Below, one piece after another: positions 1-10,221 of a stretch of DNA of 64,000 nucleotides. Made by a program: the position numbers and the translations under genes. This DNA is from Peltaster fructicola (lineage: Eukaryota; Ascomycota; Dothideomycetes). Position 1 is the first letter of the stretch; each line of letters starts with the position of its first letter. The stretch covers positions 2,418,001 through 2,482,000 of the forward strand of contig CP051142.1 in NCBI GenBank assembly GCA_001592805.2, written 5' to 3'. The notes under the pieces are model-generated. The model was not told the origin of the DNA and ran no database searches. It worked only from the letters and a program-made list of their open reading frames with translations.

Positions 1-270
1 ACCGGCGCAGACATGGTCAATCTGTTCGCTGACGTTGCCAAAGAATGTTGCTTTGCGATCTTCATCACCGTCCGTGCCCAGAGAGATGATTTGGACCTGT
101 GTGCCAGGCCAAGCTTGCTCTGCTAGATCTCCTACGCTCTGTAAGCCTTCGTTGTCGAAGCGATCACCAAGTCCATGCCAGAGTAGTAGCGGGAGTGGTT
201 TGGACATGGAACGTATGGACAGCGCATAGCCGCTAGCGACAAGTGCGCATGATAGTAAGATGAATCGCAT
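1..270 (-). CDS. PPT1: Palmitoyl-protein thioesterase, N-terminal 90 codons (cut by window edge)
   Basis: The gene runs off the left edge on the minus strand; its ATG is at 268-270. Residues 1-20 are a hydrophobic signal peptide, fitting an enzyme of the secretory/vacuolar lumen. They are followed by LPLLLWHGLGDRFDN, the family's first beta-strand and oxyanion region, and by ISLGTDGDEDRKATFFGNV, both typical of PPT1, which removes thioester-linked fatty acids from cysteines of proteins being degraded. The catalytic Ser, Asp and His lie beyond the window. No intron is seen in the visible part. The upstream neighbour is the FHA gene in the same orientation, about 420 bp away. The family assignment rests on motif recognition; whether the rest of the gene is intact cannot be judged here. 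Confidence 0.85.
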   Translation of the reverse strand, partial: MRFILLSCALVASGYALSIRSMSKPLPLLLWHGLGDRFDNEGLQSVGDLAEQAWPGTQVQIISLGTDGDEDRKATFFGNVSEQIDHVCAG

Positions 271-690
271 CTTTCAAAAACCACTCACAGAACGATTCAG
301 CTTACAAGAAGCATGGAAATATAGTGATCGTTTACAATTGAGCTGCCTAAACACAACACTGGTACAAACATCATAGCTCGATCGGAACTGGCGCCTCCGG
401 ACCGTACCTGACGAGTCCCGCGTGATGTGGGGTAAGCATTCAATATGACATCAGATGTCGCGCACGCGAGGAGTCATTCCTGACATTGCTGTCATTTTCG
501 TCTCTGCCTCATTGCTAGTTGTGACATATCGTCTTTCTATCGGCGGCGATGCATCCGCGACAGAGGCTCGCCAGCATGGAGACAGCCATTGCCAACTTCC
601 AGCCAGCGACATACGCTTCGAAGGCAAATTAAAACAGTCAATGACATGGTGGTATATGCGCAACCAATTCGACAATCCGCCTAGAGCTAC
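271..690. other. Intergenic: PPT1 promoter / 3' side of FHA gene
   Basis: Both flanking genes are on the minus strand, so this 420-bp stretch should hold the FHA 3'UTR and the PPT1 promoter. Only short overlapping ORFs without recognisable motifs occur. No TATA box, repeat or RNA gene was recognised. Confidence 0.5.
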
Positions 691-2236
691 TCAGTGTCGA
701 GGACGCTTCCAGTAATATTGCTGTTGCAGAGGTCAGTCATTGTTCTGCAATGAACGATCATACATACCTTGTGTTGCTTCCTTGCCGAACGGATACTGGT
801 CTTACCCAGGCTGAGGGTCACAGTCTCACGACGCATGACATCCGTGTCTCTCTCCGGGATGTAGTAGAACTCGCTCTCGAGCAGTTTGCCGGCAGCATCC
901 TTTCCTTCACGACTGATCTCGCCGACACAAGGTATGTCATCCAGCATTGTTTTCAGGCCGGACGTGGTCAGGATGTCGGCATTCTCGGTGTCAGAAGGCT
1001 TTGCCATGGCTCCACGGAGCTCAGCAGGAAGATTGGTGTGTATCGTGGACAGCGGAAGAGAGTGCACCCTCGAGAAGGCGAGCTGATTGATGACATGGTT
1101 CTTAATCGGACTTGGTCGAAAGGTGCTGGTGCGGCGATTAGGTGATGCAGTTAGTGGTGTTCGTTTCTGTTGTGGCGACACTGGATGGAACGATGCGAGT
1201 TTCGAGAGGATGTTATCTCCAAATGGCCCAAACGAATGCACGATCGGATCATTCTCTTCATCGTGCTCGGACAGATCTTCGATCTCGCTTGCTAATGATT
1301 TGAACAGGTCGGCACTAACTCCAGTCACAGTTTGGCGCGAGGTGTTCAGAGGAACGGGTGTTGTGCTCTCGTGAGGAGCGTCGTCATCTGAACTATGGTC
1401 CTCGTAGACCTTCACTGGACTCTGGTCGGCTCGGAAGGTTGATGTGAAGGTTGCTGCCAGGTTGAGTGGTGGTCCTGGTGAAAGAGGTGTTCGACGAGAA
1501 TCAGCATTAAGCGGTGGACTGGACGCGAGGTCATGGGACAACAGACGTCTCTTAGCTGGCGAGGTCCTCTCGACAGTCCACGAACCAGGTGCATCAGAGC
1601 CTGTTGCAATGTCGCGTGCTTCCTTCGGCCATACCAGCATGACACGCGTGTCTTGTATGTCGACGATGATCTGAGCAAGAGGCTTGTCAGAAACGAAACA
1701 ACCACCCTTAGCCAGCTCTTTGATCTCTCCACGGCAATGCACCTTTGCACCGTTCCACCCTAGGCATTCAACCTCGACTTTTCCTGCAACACACGTCGAA
1801 TCAGGTGCGAAGTATTGAGCGCGTATGTGGACGCGTGATATGTGTCTGTTGGCGGATAACTGATAGTCTGAAGAGTTACTTGACCGTCCCATCAGCATTG
1901 GCTCGCCGTTGAAAGGTAGGTCGAGGCTGGGCACATCTCCCAGAGGAGCGCGTTCCGACAGTGTCGACACGCTTGCGAGGCCAGGACGCGTCCTGGGATG
2001 TGGTGGAGAGGACGGCAGGATGCCAGTCGAGGATGTCGGCACGGGTGTAGGATAGAAGCTGCGTTCGTCGATCGTTTGGTCGAATTTTCTTTCATGATCT
2101 TCGGCAGACCCACTGGTGAGGAGGAGAGTGGCTCGAAAGCTGGAAGCAGGGAAGGACGCGATGGTGATGCTAAACTCGCTTCGAGATCATTGCTAGGAGC
2201 CATTGAAGCTGCTGGCTGGTCTTTTGATGTCTCCAT
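691..2236 (-). CDS. FHA-domain nuclear protein, Tos4/Plm2-like
   Basis: Exons (complement): 768-2236 and 691-720, with an intron at 721-767 (GTATGT...AACAG). The second exon gives QYYWKRPRH-stop, the usual basic C-terminus of this family. After a Ser/Pro-rich N-terminus come YPTPVPTSSTGILPSSPP and an FHA domain (GEPMLMGRSSNSSDY, then LSANRHISRVHI), a phospho-threonine-binding fold. The C-terminal PCVGEISREGKDAAGK motif is also conserved. In yeast, Tos4-type FHA proteins are chromatin-associated and act in G1/S and checkpoint transcription. Oddity: the ATG at 2234-2236 opens a frame (METSKDQPA...KIMKEN) that is not the frame of the FHA part; the switch is needed near 2050-2090. One extra base at the TTTT run 2085-2088 would join them, giving about 499 residues. 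An undetected intron is less likely. The family call is firm; the N-terminus is provisional. Confidence 0.75.
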
Positions 2237-3113
2237 CTTGTCTCGGGAAGAGAAGATCTGAAGCAAGACACGCTCGAGAGACAATGGCGGCTACTCGGTG
2301 TAACACAGCCTTAGTTTGATATTGCTCGGTCTCTGGCTGCCGGAAGCACGTTGCGAGATTCTAATGGTGGTTTATGAGTGTATACGAGAAGGAGAAGTCA
2401 TGAAGACAGTGGAACATAAGATGCTGAGGAAGAAGGTCAGTCAGAGCAGGCCACACGAGAAGTAGATGCAGCATTCTAAAGCGCGTTGGTCGCGTTACAT
2501 CTGTGCTTTTGCTAGCGCGATGATCTGCCCGACTCACCACCGTTTCTCCTCTGCAATGCCTATGCATTCGAGCTCATTGTGCCTCGAAAGTGATCAGGAT
2601 GCTCGTGGGAGACTTGCAGTGAGGATTTCCAAGGACTGTATGTGTTCTTTCTCATGAGAATTGGTCGAGAACCAGCTCAATAGATGTGTGGGAGCATTGC
2701 TGCCCCACCTCTCGATTGGACGAACACAACGCTCTGACAATTATCTTACTTGAGGAGCATACGCCTCTTCGCGGCTCGGGAGGTCAAACGCGTTTTGCGT
2801 GATGTCCTGCTGCAGCACTTCCTCGGCATCCGTCCCAGATCTTGAGAGCTATCAAGGACTGCCATCACTCCGCGAGCCTACTGTGACTGGAAAAAGGTCT
2901 TGCTGCTCGGATGTAGACACCGTCGGTGGCCGCTCTGGCTGTGCCGCTACCAAAGCCAGTGTCTCAAGTACCATCATGCCGTAGCTCGATTTACATCGTT
3001 TGCACCTCCCTCACTGCCATCCCTAGCACGTCATCGAATATTCTTGCAGCGGTCTAGACATATCGGAGAACAAGCAACGCTCTTCTTCAGACTGAGCATC
3101 CTATCTCGCAACA
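2237..3113. other. Intergenic, divergent promoter region FHA / SDR
   Basis: An 877-bp stretch between the starts of two divergent genes. It has only short ORFs (up to 87 codons) without family features. No RNA gene, repeat or clear core-promoter box was recognised. Confidence 0.5.
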
Positions 3114-4186
3114 ATGTCTATCCTTCACCATCTTGGGCAGTGCTTCTGGCTGGTTAGTGGCTCGTTGTGCCTGCGGCGCGTAGCTCAACACTGACCACAA
3201 GATAGCCTCAACCACACTTCACCGAGGAGCAGCTTGCCAAGCTCGATATCTCTAGTCAAGTGTCGATAGTCACAGGTGGCTACGCTGGTGTGGTAAGTGA
3301 ATCGTGCGTAGATGATTCTTCGTCGCTTATATCGCTACAGGGCAAAGAACTGGTCAAGATCCTGTATCAAGCAGGAAGCTCTGTGTACATCGCTGGTCGA
3401 TCAAAAGCCAAGTACGATACAGCTCTCGAGGAAATCAAGAAACAGCACCCAAATGCCACTGGCCGTATTGAGTTTCTTGAACTCGATCTCGCCAATCTAC
3501 CATCCATCAGAGCTTCCGCCGACACCTTCTTGGCCAAGGAGCAACGTCTTGATGTACTTACGAACAATGCTGGTGTCATGGCACCGCCAGTTGGATCGAA
3601 GACAGCCCAAGACTATGAGCTTCAGATCGGAACCAATGTCCTTGGGCCTTGGTTGTTCACCCACTACCTGACACCGATCCTTAAGCAGACAGCTGCATCG
3701 AGCCCTACTGGATCAGTCCGTGTGACATGGGCCGCATCTCTGGCCACAGCGGCAGCTCCTCGTGGAGGTGTCACCTTCCAAGACGACGGAACACCCAAGA
3801 TCTTTGGCAACCCCGGTGCTGACTACGCCCAGTCCAAAGCCGCGAACGCCTTGCTCGCAAAAGAGTTCAGCACTCGCTTCGCTGATAGTGGCATTGTCAG
3901 CAACGCCTGGAATCCTGGCAATCTGAAGAGCGAGCTCCAGAGGCACCAGAGTGGTATCGAGAAATGGATCACTGCGGCTCTCATCTACGACACTAAGCTT
4001 GGCGCATACACCGAATTGTTCGCCGGCTGGGCGCCAGAAGCTGGCTTGCCCGAGAATGCTGGCAAGTACATCATCCCTTGGGGACGTCTCGGTACGTTGC
4101 GAAGTGATATTGCGAAAGGTGAGAAGGCCGCGCAACTGTGGGACTGGTGTGAGAGGGAATCTAAGAAGCATTTGAGCAAGCTGTGA
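3114..4186 (+). CDS. Short-chain dehydrogenase/reductase (retinol dehydrogenase-like)
   Basis: Exons 3114-3152, 3206-3292 and 3341-4186 give a 323-residue protein; the introns are 53 and 48 nt and both have GT...AG ends. The exon-2/3 junction restores the Rossmann motif TGGYAGVG (residues 36-43). NNAGV follows at 117-121 and the catalytic YAQSK (Tyr204, Lys208) near the middle, so the NAD(P)-binding and catalytic parts are complete. The layout matches the large fungal group related to retinol dehydrogenase and WW-domain oxidoreductase. The substrate cannot be told from sequence. The N-terminal MSILHHLGQCF segment is typical of these fungal enzymes, which supports this start. It converges on SRP68, with 136 bp between stop codons, and is not part of a visible metabolic cluster. 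Confidence 0.88.
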
Positions 4187-4322
4187 AAGCATGGCTGTGC
4201 TGGGAAGTGTTGAATTGATGCTGTATGCTACTCGATGATATCAGAAATGAGATGTGCTGTCTTGGTAGCATGTGTCTCATCATTGAAGTGACGCTGTGCT
4301 TTTTTGCATGCTCAGGCTTCCA

Positions 4323-6206
4323 TCATCGTCCGAAGCCGAACCAGCCACGTTTCTTCTCTTGCGCTGCACTCTCAGTGGCTGCCTGTGCAGGTGCTGTACC
4401 ATTGACAGCAGCTGGTCGCTCTTCCACGACAGCCTTGCGACCAGGATAGTCGATATAACCCCAGGCGACATCCAGCAGTATCGGCTTGACAGGTACAGGC
4501 TCCAGCTTTGGAGGATAGTTGACCAAATTCTTGACATCGACCTGGGTGCCAGGAGCTGGATACTCGTGGAGTCGTTGCACCCACGGCGCTGCTGACGTGA
4601 GATGCTTCTCGGCGGCAATGGCCGAGTTCCTCTCAAATTGATGCAAGGAGACCAATGCATGTTTTCGCGACAGGAGACCCGCCACTGTCTCTTGTGCGTT
4701 CGTGAAGGTAGACGCTGTGATCTCTAGACTTATAGGAGCATCTTCTTTTGCCTGTGAGCTCGCTGCAGATGAGGATGACAGCAAAGTGTTAGCTCGGTCC
4801 AGCAATGCCAGTGCATTGATGTGTTCACCGATAAGCTGGTGGGAGTAGGCAATGTTCACGCATTTGAGCGCTCTAAAGTAGTTCGTCTTGGCGTCCAGCT
4901 CCTCAACGAATGTCTCATCCCTTACAGCTCCTCGCAGATCCTTCACAGACTCTATGCTTTGTATGATGGCATCGTAGAGCACAATCCTCTCTCGCAGTCT
5001 CGTGAGTCTTCTGCCGGTTGTTTCTGTCTTCTGCGGAACCTCTTTGCCACTCTTGTTTGTGCGGACTGCTCCTTTCTGGGTCAAAGAAACAAAGGTCAAG
5101 CCATCGTCGTGCCCAATCAGAACTCGATTTCTGCCAACACGCCAGCTGATGAGTGTGTATTCGACAGATAGACTGGTCACGCGGAGGTCTTGCATCCTAG
5201 AGTTGCCCTCATCGACCTTTTCTTTCTCCAGCTCATCAGTCGCACGCTTGGCAGCGTCGGCCGCATCCTGAGAGGCAATTAAAATGTCATCGTATGCAGC
5301 GGCTTGATCTCTTGAAGAGCTCGTGCTTTGTGAAACGAGCACGTCCTTCAGCTTAGCCTCAGCTGCGTTCACAGCACCAATAGCTTGCCCAATGGAAGCA
5401 TCCACGATGTTTGCGCTTCGTCCTCGCCAGGTGACCACACTCGGCGCTTCGGCTTTACTCGTCTTTTCACCATACTGCCTTGGCCGGCCCGTGAAGGCAT
5501 AGTGATCGACCTCCTCTATAGCCTTGACCAACGCCTCATCGTCCTTCGGGAAGTACTTTCGCGCAGATTCTGTGGTTCCCACCGTCCTTGCAACTCCTGC
5601 TTGGTACGCAACATAACGTATCGTAGGATCGACAGTACCACTGAGCAGCTCTCGTGTTGCTTCGTTACTAGTCTTCTCCACAATAGCAGCATAGATGATT
5701 CTCGCTTTTGACCATTGCTTGAGACATCGTTCCCACTCCTGTCTCTCAGCTCGAGTCTTGCCAGACGCCAGTCGCTCGAAGAGTGCACTGCCTTCGAGCA
5801 TTGACTTGTAGGCCTCAGCTTCTAGCGCAGTCTGATCGTATGTTGAGCCCTTCACGAGCTGGACGACATGATCAGCAATCTTGGCGGCCTTCGCACATTT
5901 GCTAACCACCTCGCTGCGACTCTTGCCCTTCAATCCACCTTCTCCTTCACCTCGTAGTGACTTGATGTGCATAGCACGTGCCCAGCATCTTTCAGCCTGC
6001 AACAGTAGCAGCTCCAGGTAGCCTCGATCCTTGGTGACATTGTCTGGTGTGATGTCATGTGGTGTGAATTTCTGTGATTTTGAGGTCGCAATGCCTAACT
6101 TTCGCCGTAAGGCCAAGATGCGTCGCGTCAGGTATGCATGGTAGGTGCCTTGATCCGAGATCGCAAGCGTCGAGCGGTGGCTCTGGATGTAGTTCGTGAT
6201 ATCCAT
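4323..6206 (-). CDS. SRP68: Signal recognition particle subunit SRP68
   Basis: Single-exon gene of 627 residues. I chose the ATG at 6204-6206 (MDITNYIQSHR) because SRP68 proteins begin this way; the frame is open for 31 more codons upstream, which I consider 5'UTR. The N-terminal part has YLTRRILALRRKLG and DRGYLELLLLQAERCWARAM, the helical RNA-binding region that binds 7SL RNA, and the C-terminus ends KKRGWFGFGR, as in fungal orthologues. SRP68 forms a heterodimer with SRP72 and is needed for co-translational targeting of secretory proteins to the ER in the cytoplasmic SRP. Its 5' end faces the next gene across a 270-bp divergent promoter. A related targeting factor, SEC62, lies elsewhere in the window. 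I see no breaks. Confidence 0.93.
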   Translation of the reverse strand: MDITNYIQSHRSTLAISDQGTYHAYLTRRILALRRKLGIATSKSQKFTPHDITPDNVTKDRGYLELLLLQAERCWARAMHIKSLRGEGEGGLKGKSRSEVVSKCAKAAKIADHVVQLVKGSTYDQTALEAEAYKSMLEGSALFERLASGKTRAERQEWERCLKQWSKARIIYAAIVEKTSNEATRELLSGTVDPTIRYVAYQAGVARTVGTTESARKYFPKDDEALVKAIEEVDHYAFTGRPRQYGEKTSKAEAPSVVTWRGRSANIVDASIGQAIGAVNAAEAKLKDVLVSQSTSSSRDQAAAYDDILIASQDAADAAKRATDELEKEKVDEGNSRMQDLRVTSLSVEYTLISWRVGRNRVLIGHDDGLTFVSLTQKGAVRTNKSGKEVPQKTETTGRRLTRLRERIVLYDAIIQSIESVKDLRGAVRDETFVEELDAKTNYFRALKCVNIAYSHQLIGEHINALALLDRANTLLSSSSAASSQAKEDAPISLEITASTFTNAQETVAGLLSRKHALVSLHQFERNSAIAAEKHLTSAAPWVQRLHEYPAPGTQVDVKNLVNYPPKLEPVPVKPILLDVAWGYIDYPGRKAVVEERPAAVNGTAPAQAATESAAQEKKRGWFGFGR

Positions 6207-6476
6207 AAATGTAGTGGCTCGGATCACTGCACAGCAAACATTTCGAGCGCTGTAACGTGTGGTCGAAATGTGTACCGAAAAAGGTGGGGCATGACTCAAT
6301 CGGGCAACACGGCTGTGCTGACAGGGCGGCCCTCGAGTTTATGTGGTTGCCTGAGATCCTTCGATCTCGTATCCTCGAGCATTTCCAATGTGATTCAGCA
6401 TTCTACCATTGCATACATCTCTCTCCTTCTCCAACACGGTCAGGAGTGTACGACATGTAAAGCTGTTCAGTTCACC

Positions 6477-8373
6477 ATGCTGTCTTTCCTCACAGCTGCG
6501 TGCATACTGGCTCCCGTCGTTGGCCTACCAATAACATTCATTACCTCTTCGTGCCCTACAGAGCAGCCTATTACTATCCTCGAGTATAGTAGGTTATTGA
6601 GCTACATGTAGAAAGACTGAGCTCATGACGATCCAGACCAGGAAACTCAATATATCAAGTTCCACCTACCATATTCGACTGTGGACGCCTCAGCTGACGA
6701 GTTCCTGGTGAGTACGCGTACGCTGCCAAGCTTGGCGGGCTCAGCTTTTGTCATCAATCATATACTAACACACGCCGTAGGCGATCGAGCTTGAAGCACC
6801 TCAGTGCCGCAGATTTGGCACTGAAGAATGCTTGGACGTTGTCGTCAACGGTCGAGCTGTACACTTTCAGCCTGACAGCTTGTCGTCTACTCAGGTAACA
6901 GCTTCGACCACAACTTCAGTAAACGTCCTCGACAGCTACGGACAGAACCGTCTCTTAGAGCTGCGTGCCACTCTCTCTGCATCCACAGATATCGACTCAG
7001 ATATCAACACGAACTTCCAGCCAAGTCAGCAACGTGTCCAATTCCATGTACAATCTGTCGACGGAAACACTGTGCAAGCTGGCTACTTCAGCGCTCACTG
7101 GGGTCGAGACTTCTCAGGCGCGCGGCTCGACTATCTGGACGTCATGAGACCCGACAAGAGTGGTCTTGTCGACCTCAGCTGTCTACGTTCTCCTGCACAG
7201 ACTGGATCATTCATCGATCTCGATGAAGACCGAGATGATGCCGCAGAAGAGGAGTACATCGTGAGTGAGAGTGAGGCTCTGTATCTACTTGAGCAGCAAG
7301 CTTCCGAGTTGCAGCGTGAGATCAAACTGCGAAAAGAAGCTGTCTCTCAGAGGATCGTCGACTATCGCTCACGCAAACCGCTCAAGGAACTGATCGAGCA
7401 GTGCGACGGTGTCATCTGCGCCGCTGGACAGATAGCGACAAGACTTTGCGACAACATCCACCTCGCAACTTCCACACGAAGTGGCTACACGCAGCTGCAA
7501 AAGCCACTGCAGTCGTCCGATCTCTCTGATGACGAGCCACCAAGTTATGAGCAAGCTCAGATGAACGATCCCGCTGGTCGGAATCGGACTTCAACTGGAA
7601 GAAAGTACATCGAAGACCTCGACAGCTCGAATGGCTACTTGCTGAAAGCTCTGGCATACATTGCTAGCATTCTTGGCCTCACGGCCATCATTGCCTTCAT
7701 CAGACGCAAATGCATGTCTATGCGTAGGCGTGTAGAGCGTGCGGCCGATCTTGAGGAGCGCCGCAACGCAAGGGCATATCGCAAAGCTGCACGACGGGCA
7801 GAAATGCGCCGACGTTGGGACGCTCTTGTCAAAGCCTTTACCTTCAGCAAGGCCAAGCAAGCTCCACGCATGACAGACTATGATGAGAAGCGAGCACTCA
7901 TTCTGCAGGACGCCTTGCTGGAGCAGGACTTCAGCCAGCTCGAAAAGGGTGATCTGATGGAGGCTGAAATCCGCCAGCTTCGCAATGCTCACGATATCGT
8001 ATCTGGCATCATTCAATGCCGCAAGGTCACCGTCGTGCCTGTGAATGACCCACCGCCACCACTCGTACCACTCCCGTCTACACCTACAGCTCGGTCGAGG
8101 TCAAGCACTAGCACACTTCCTTCTTACAGCTCTGAAGATCCTCCTGATTACTCTTCGATTCCAGATCCTACTGGCGAGAACACCACAACGGACGGCTTTG
8201 CATATTATCGTCCGGCCTCTATGGAGTACTCTTCGCACTACGTTGCTCATGCGCCTGCGTCAAGCAGTAGCAGTCAACCAACACGGTCTACGCCCATTAG
8301 CTCCGTGGCAGCACTATCACCACGTGTGAGTTCGGAAACTCTGCGAACACGAGCGAGTAGAGCGGACAGCTGA
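6477..8373 (+). CDS. Predicted secreted/single-pass membrane protein, unknown function
   Basis: I do not recognise the family. Exons 6477-6588, 6637-6707 and 6781-8373 give 591 residues; the introns are 48 and 73 nt, the second with ATACTAACACA before its acceptor. Residues 1-17 (MLSFLTAACILAPVVGL) look like a signal peptide. The ectodomain has paired cysteines (APQCRRFGTEEC) and may form a beta-rich fold. A Glu/Arg-rich stretch follows (LLEQQASELQREIKLRKEA), then a single TM segment (YLLKALAYIASILGLTAII), strongly basic juxtamembrane residues (RRKCMSMRRRVERAA) and a Ser/Pro/Thr-rich tail. The topology predicts an extracellular N-terminal part and a long cytoplasmic tail, as in sensor-like proteins, but no function can be assigned. 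The gene is divergent from SRP68 and convergent with L2HGDH (146 bp apart). The exon-1 joining is inferred. Confidence 0.7.
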
Positions 8374-8519
8374 TTGTCCCGATCCCATTAGCATTGGTTC
8401 CTTCATGTCGAGCCATATATGTACTATAGCGTTCGAGCGTGGTGTTTGGGATGACGAGAACAACATAATGTAATGCAAACACGATATCACGACACAATAC
8501 TGTTCCAGAGCTTGAACAT

Positions 8520-9825
8520 CTACCTGTACAATAAGTCGTGAACCTCCTCAGCAATGGCCAGACTGCTGGTCAGTCCTGGAGACTCTATGCCCAGCAAGTT
8601 CACAAACCCATCGTATCCTTCCTCGAGCTCAACGTAGAAGTCCTGGAATTCTTTGCTGCTTGCCACAGCACCAAACTTGCCAAGCTTTGGCCTGATCCCT
8701 GCATAGTCCAACCCTACAGCATCCGTGTCAATGCCTGGCAAGTAGCTCTTGATGTCTTCCAGAGCTGCCTTGAAGCGCTCCGAGTCGGCGTTGGGTGCTA
8801 AGTCGTTCGGAGCGTCCACCCACTCAACATCAGGCCCGAATTTGACACGACCAGCCATATCAACAGTCAGATGTGTGCCCAAGCCGCCATGACCTGGTAC
8901 AGGTGCTGGATATACCAGCACTGATGGCTTCGGATGTGATTTGGAATAGCTGAAATATGTACCTTTGGCGTAGAAAGCCTTTCGTTGTCTGTCCTGTGGC
9001 ATGATCATGTTGTTAATCGCGCATGCGTAGAGGCCAGCACTATTCACGAGCGTCTCAGCAGTGATGTAATCGTCGCCCTGGCCAGCAGAGACAGGAGTCG
9101 GAGATGATGGCGAGGGATGAGTGGCGCCAGCAGGAGCAGTCCATATCTTCCAGTCTGGATTGCCTGGACTTGGCGGCTCGATTCTCGTCACTGGACTAGC
9201 CAGAGCCGTTGTGCCACCAGCATTTTCAAAATCGCCGTGGAGGAATTGCATATATGAATGCGAGTCAACAATGCCTGTGCTGGGACTTTCCAGAGCACCA
9301 GCTTTGGCACGAACATCTGGTTCGCGTTGCTTGGCCTCCTCAGGTGATATGAATCGAATGGGCACATCTATCGATTTCGCGAAGTCATGTACCTCCTGTA
9401 ATGCTGCCATCTGGTCATCAGTTTGTGCCACGATCCATTTGCCGCAGTTTTTGTACGGGATGCCTTCTTTCTTGCATAACTCGTACAGCATGCGCTTGCC
9501 TTTCAGGCATAACTTTGTCTTGACACTGTCGTGCCCGTAGTATATGCCAGCATGGATGACCTGGTCAGGGTTAGCCACAGATCGATGGCTAGAGTGGTCA
9601 TCATGCCTCAGAGTTTCGACTTGATGTTTCCTGACCGACAGCGCTGTGCTTCTCAATCAGCACTGTCGAAGCGCCATCCCGCTGTTGTAGGCGTCTTGCT
9701 GTAGCCAGACCTACTGCGCCACCACCTATGACCGCATGTGTGAAGTCAGCTTCGAGGTGCCGAGTTGTCGAGAAGCATCGTCTGGTAGCACGCAGACTTG
9801 TCGATACTGCGCGAAATGTACTCAT
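8520..9825 (-). CDS. L2HGDH: L-2-hydroxyglutarate dehydrogenase, mitochondrial
   Basis: Exons (complement) 9607-9825 and 8520-9560 give 419 residues. The Arg/Ser-rich N-terminus (MSTFRAVSTSLRATRRCFST) is a likely mitochondrial presequence and supports this ATG over one 41 codons upstream. The FAD-binding GGGAVGLATARRL follows (from about residue 34), then ETSSRNSE joined across the intron to VIHAGIYYG, the hallmark of this DAO-type oxidase family. The enzyme oxidises L-2-hydroxyglutarate, a side product of malate dehydrogenase, to 2-oxoglutarate with FAD. Oddity: the 46-nt intron 9561-9606 begins GC instead of GT (GAG|GCATGA...TGACCAG|GTC). The alternatives lose the family sequence, so I take it as a GC-AG intron. 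The gene is head-to-head with a TIM-like isomerase across 396 bp. Confidence 0.92.
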
Positions 9826-10221
9826 GGTGTGAGAGACCTCGTCAGACACATCTCCATGTCTCCAGCGTGTCCTCGCGTGATCGACATGTGTTGGTAGGCG
9901 GAAATGCGGCAGTGAAGATAAGGCCTGGACGGATGATAACGTCAACACTCTTCCTCCTCAGCTGCGTCATCCTTCTCATCGATGCGTACAACATCGTCTG
10001 CTTTTCAGAGGACGAGCTCTCGATGTCACACAGGACCAGACTGCGCCAGGGCTTCGATTTATAGCTCATGGCAAGTCGTGAGGTTGACTAGATACCAGGT
10101 GTTTCCACCTGTAGGCAGAAGCCTACCTGTTGCCTGATCAAACGCGGATAAGTATACCTCAGGTTTTCCCCTCCTCACCTCACCTCTTCATTACATTTAA
10201 CTGGAGCAAGCAGAGAGACTC
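9826..10221. promoter_or_regulatory. Divergent promoter, L2HGDH / TIM-like isomerase
   Basis: A 396-bp shared upstream region. It contains two adjacent perfect inverted repeats at 10096-10126 (listed separately) close to the isomerase start. No canonical TATA box stands out. Confidence 0.55.
10096..10126. promoter_or_regulatory. Tandem perfect palindromes (candidate regulator site)
   Basis: CAGGTG-TTTC-CACCTG (10096-10111) shares its last G with GTAGGC-AGAA-GCCTAC (10111-10126). Each is a perfect 6-bp inverted repeat around a 4-nt spacer. The site lies 96-126 bp upstream of the isomerase ATG and about 270 bp from the L2HGDH ATG. Two related direct copies, ACCTGTAGGC and ACCTGTTGCC, overlap it. 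CACCTG is an E-box-type core. A dimeric regulator site is inferred; an RNA hairpin is possible if transcription starts upstream. Confidence 0.4.
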
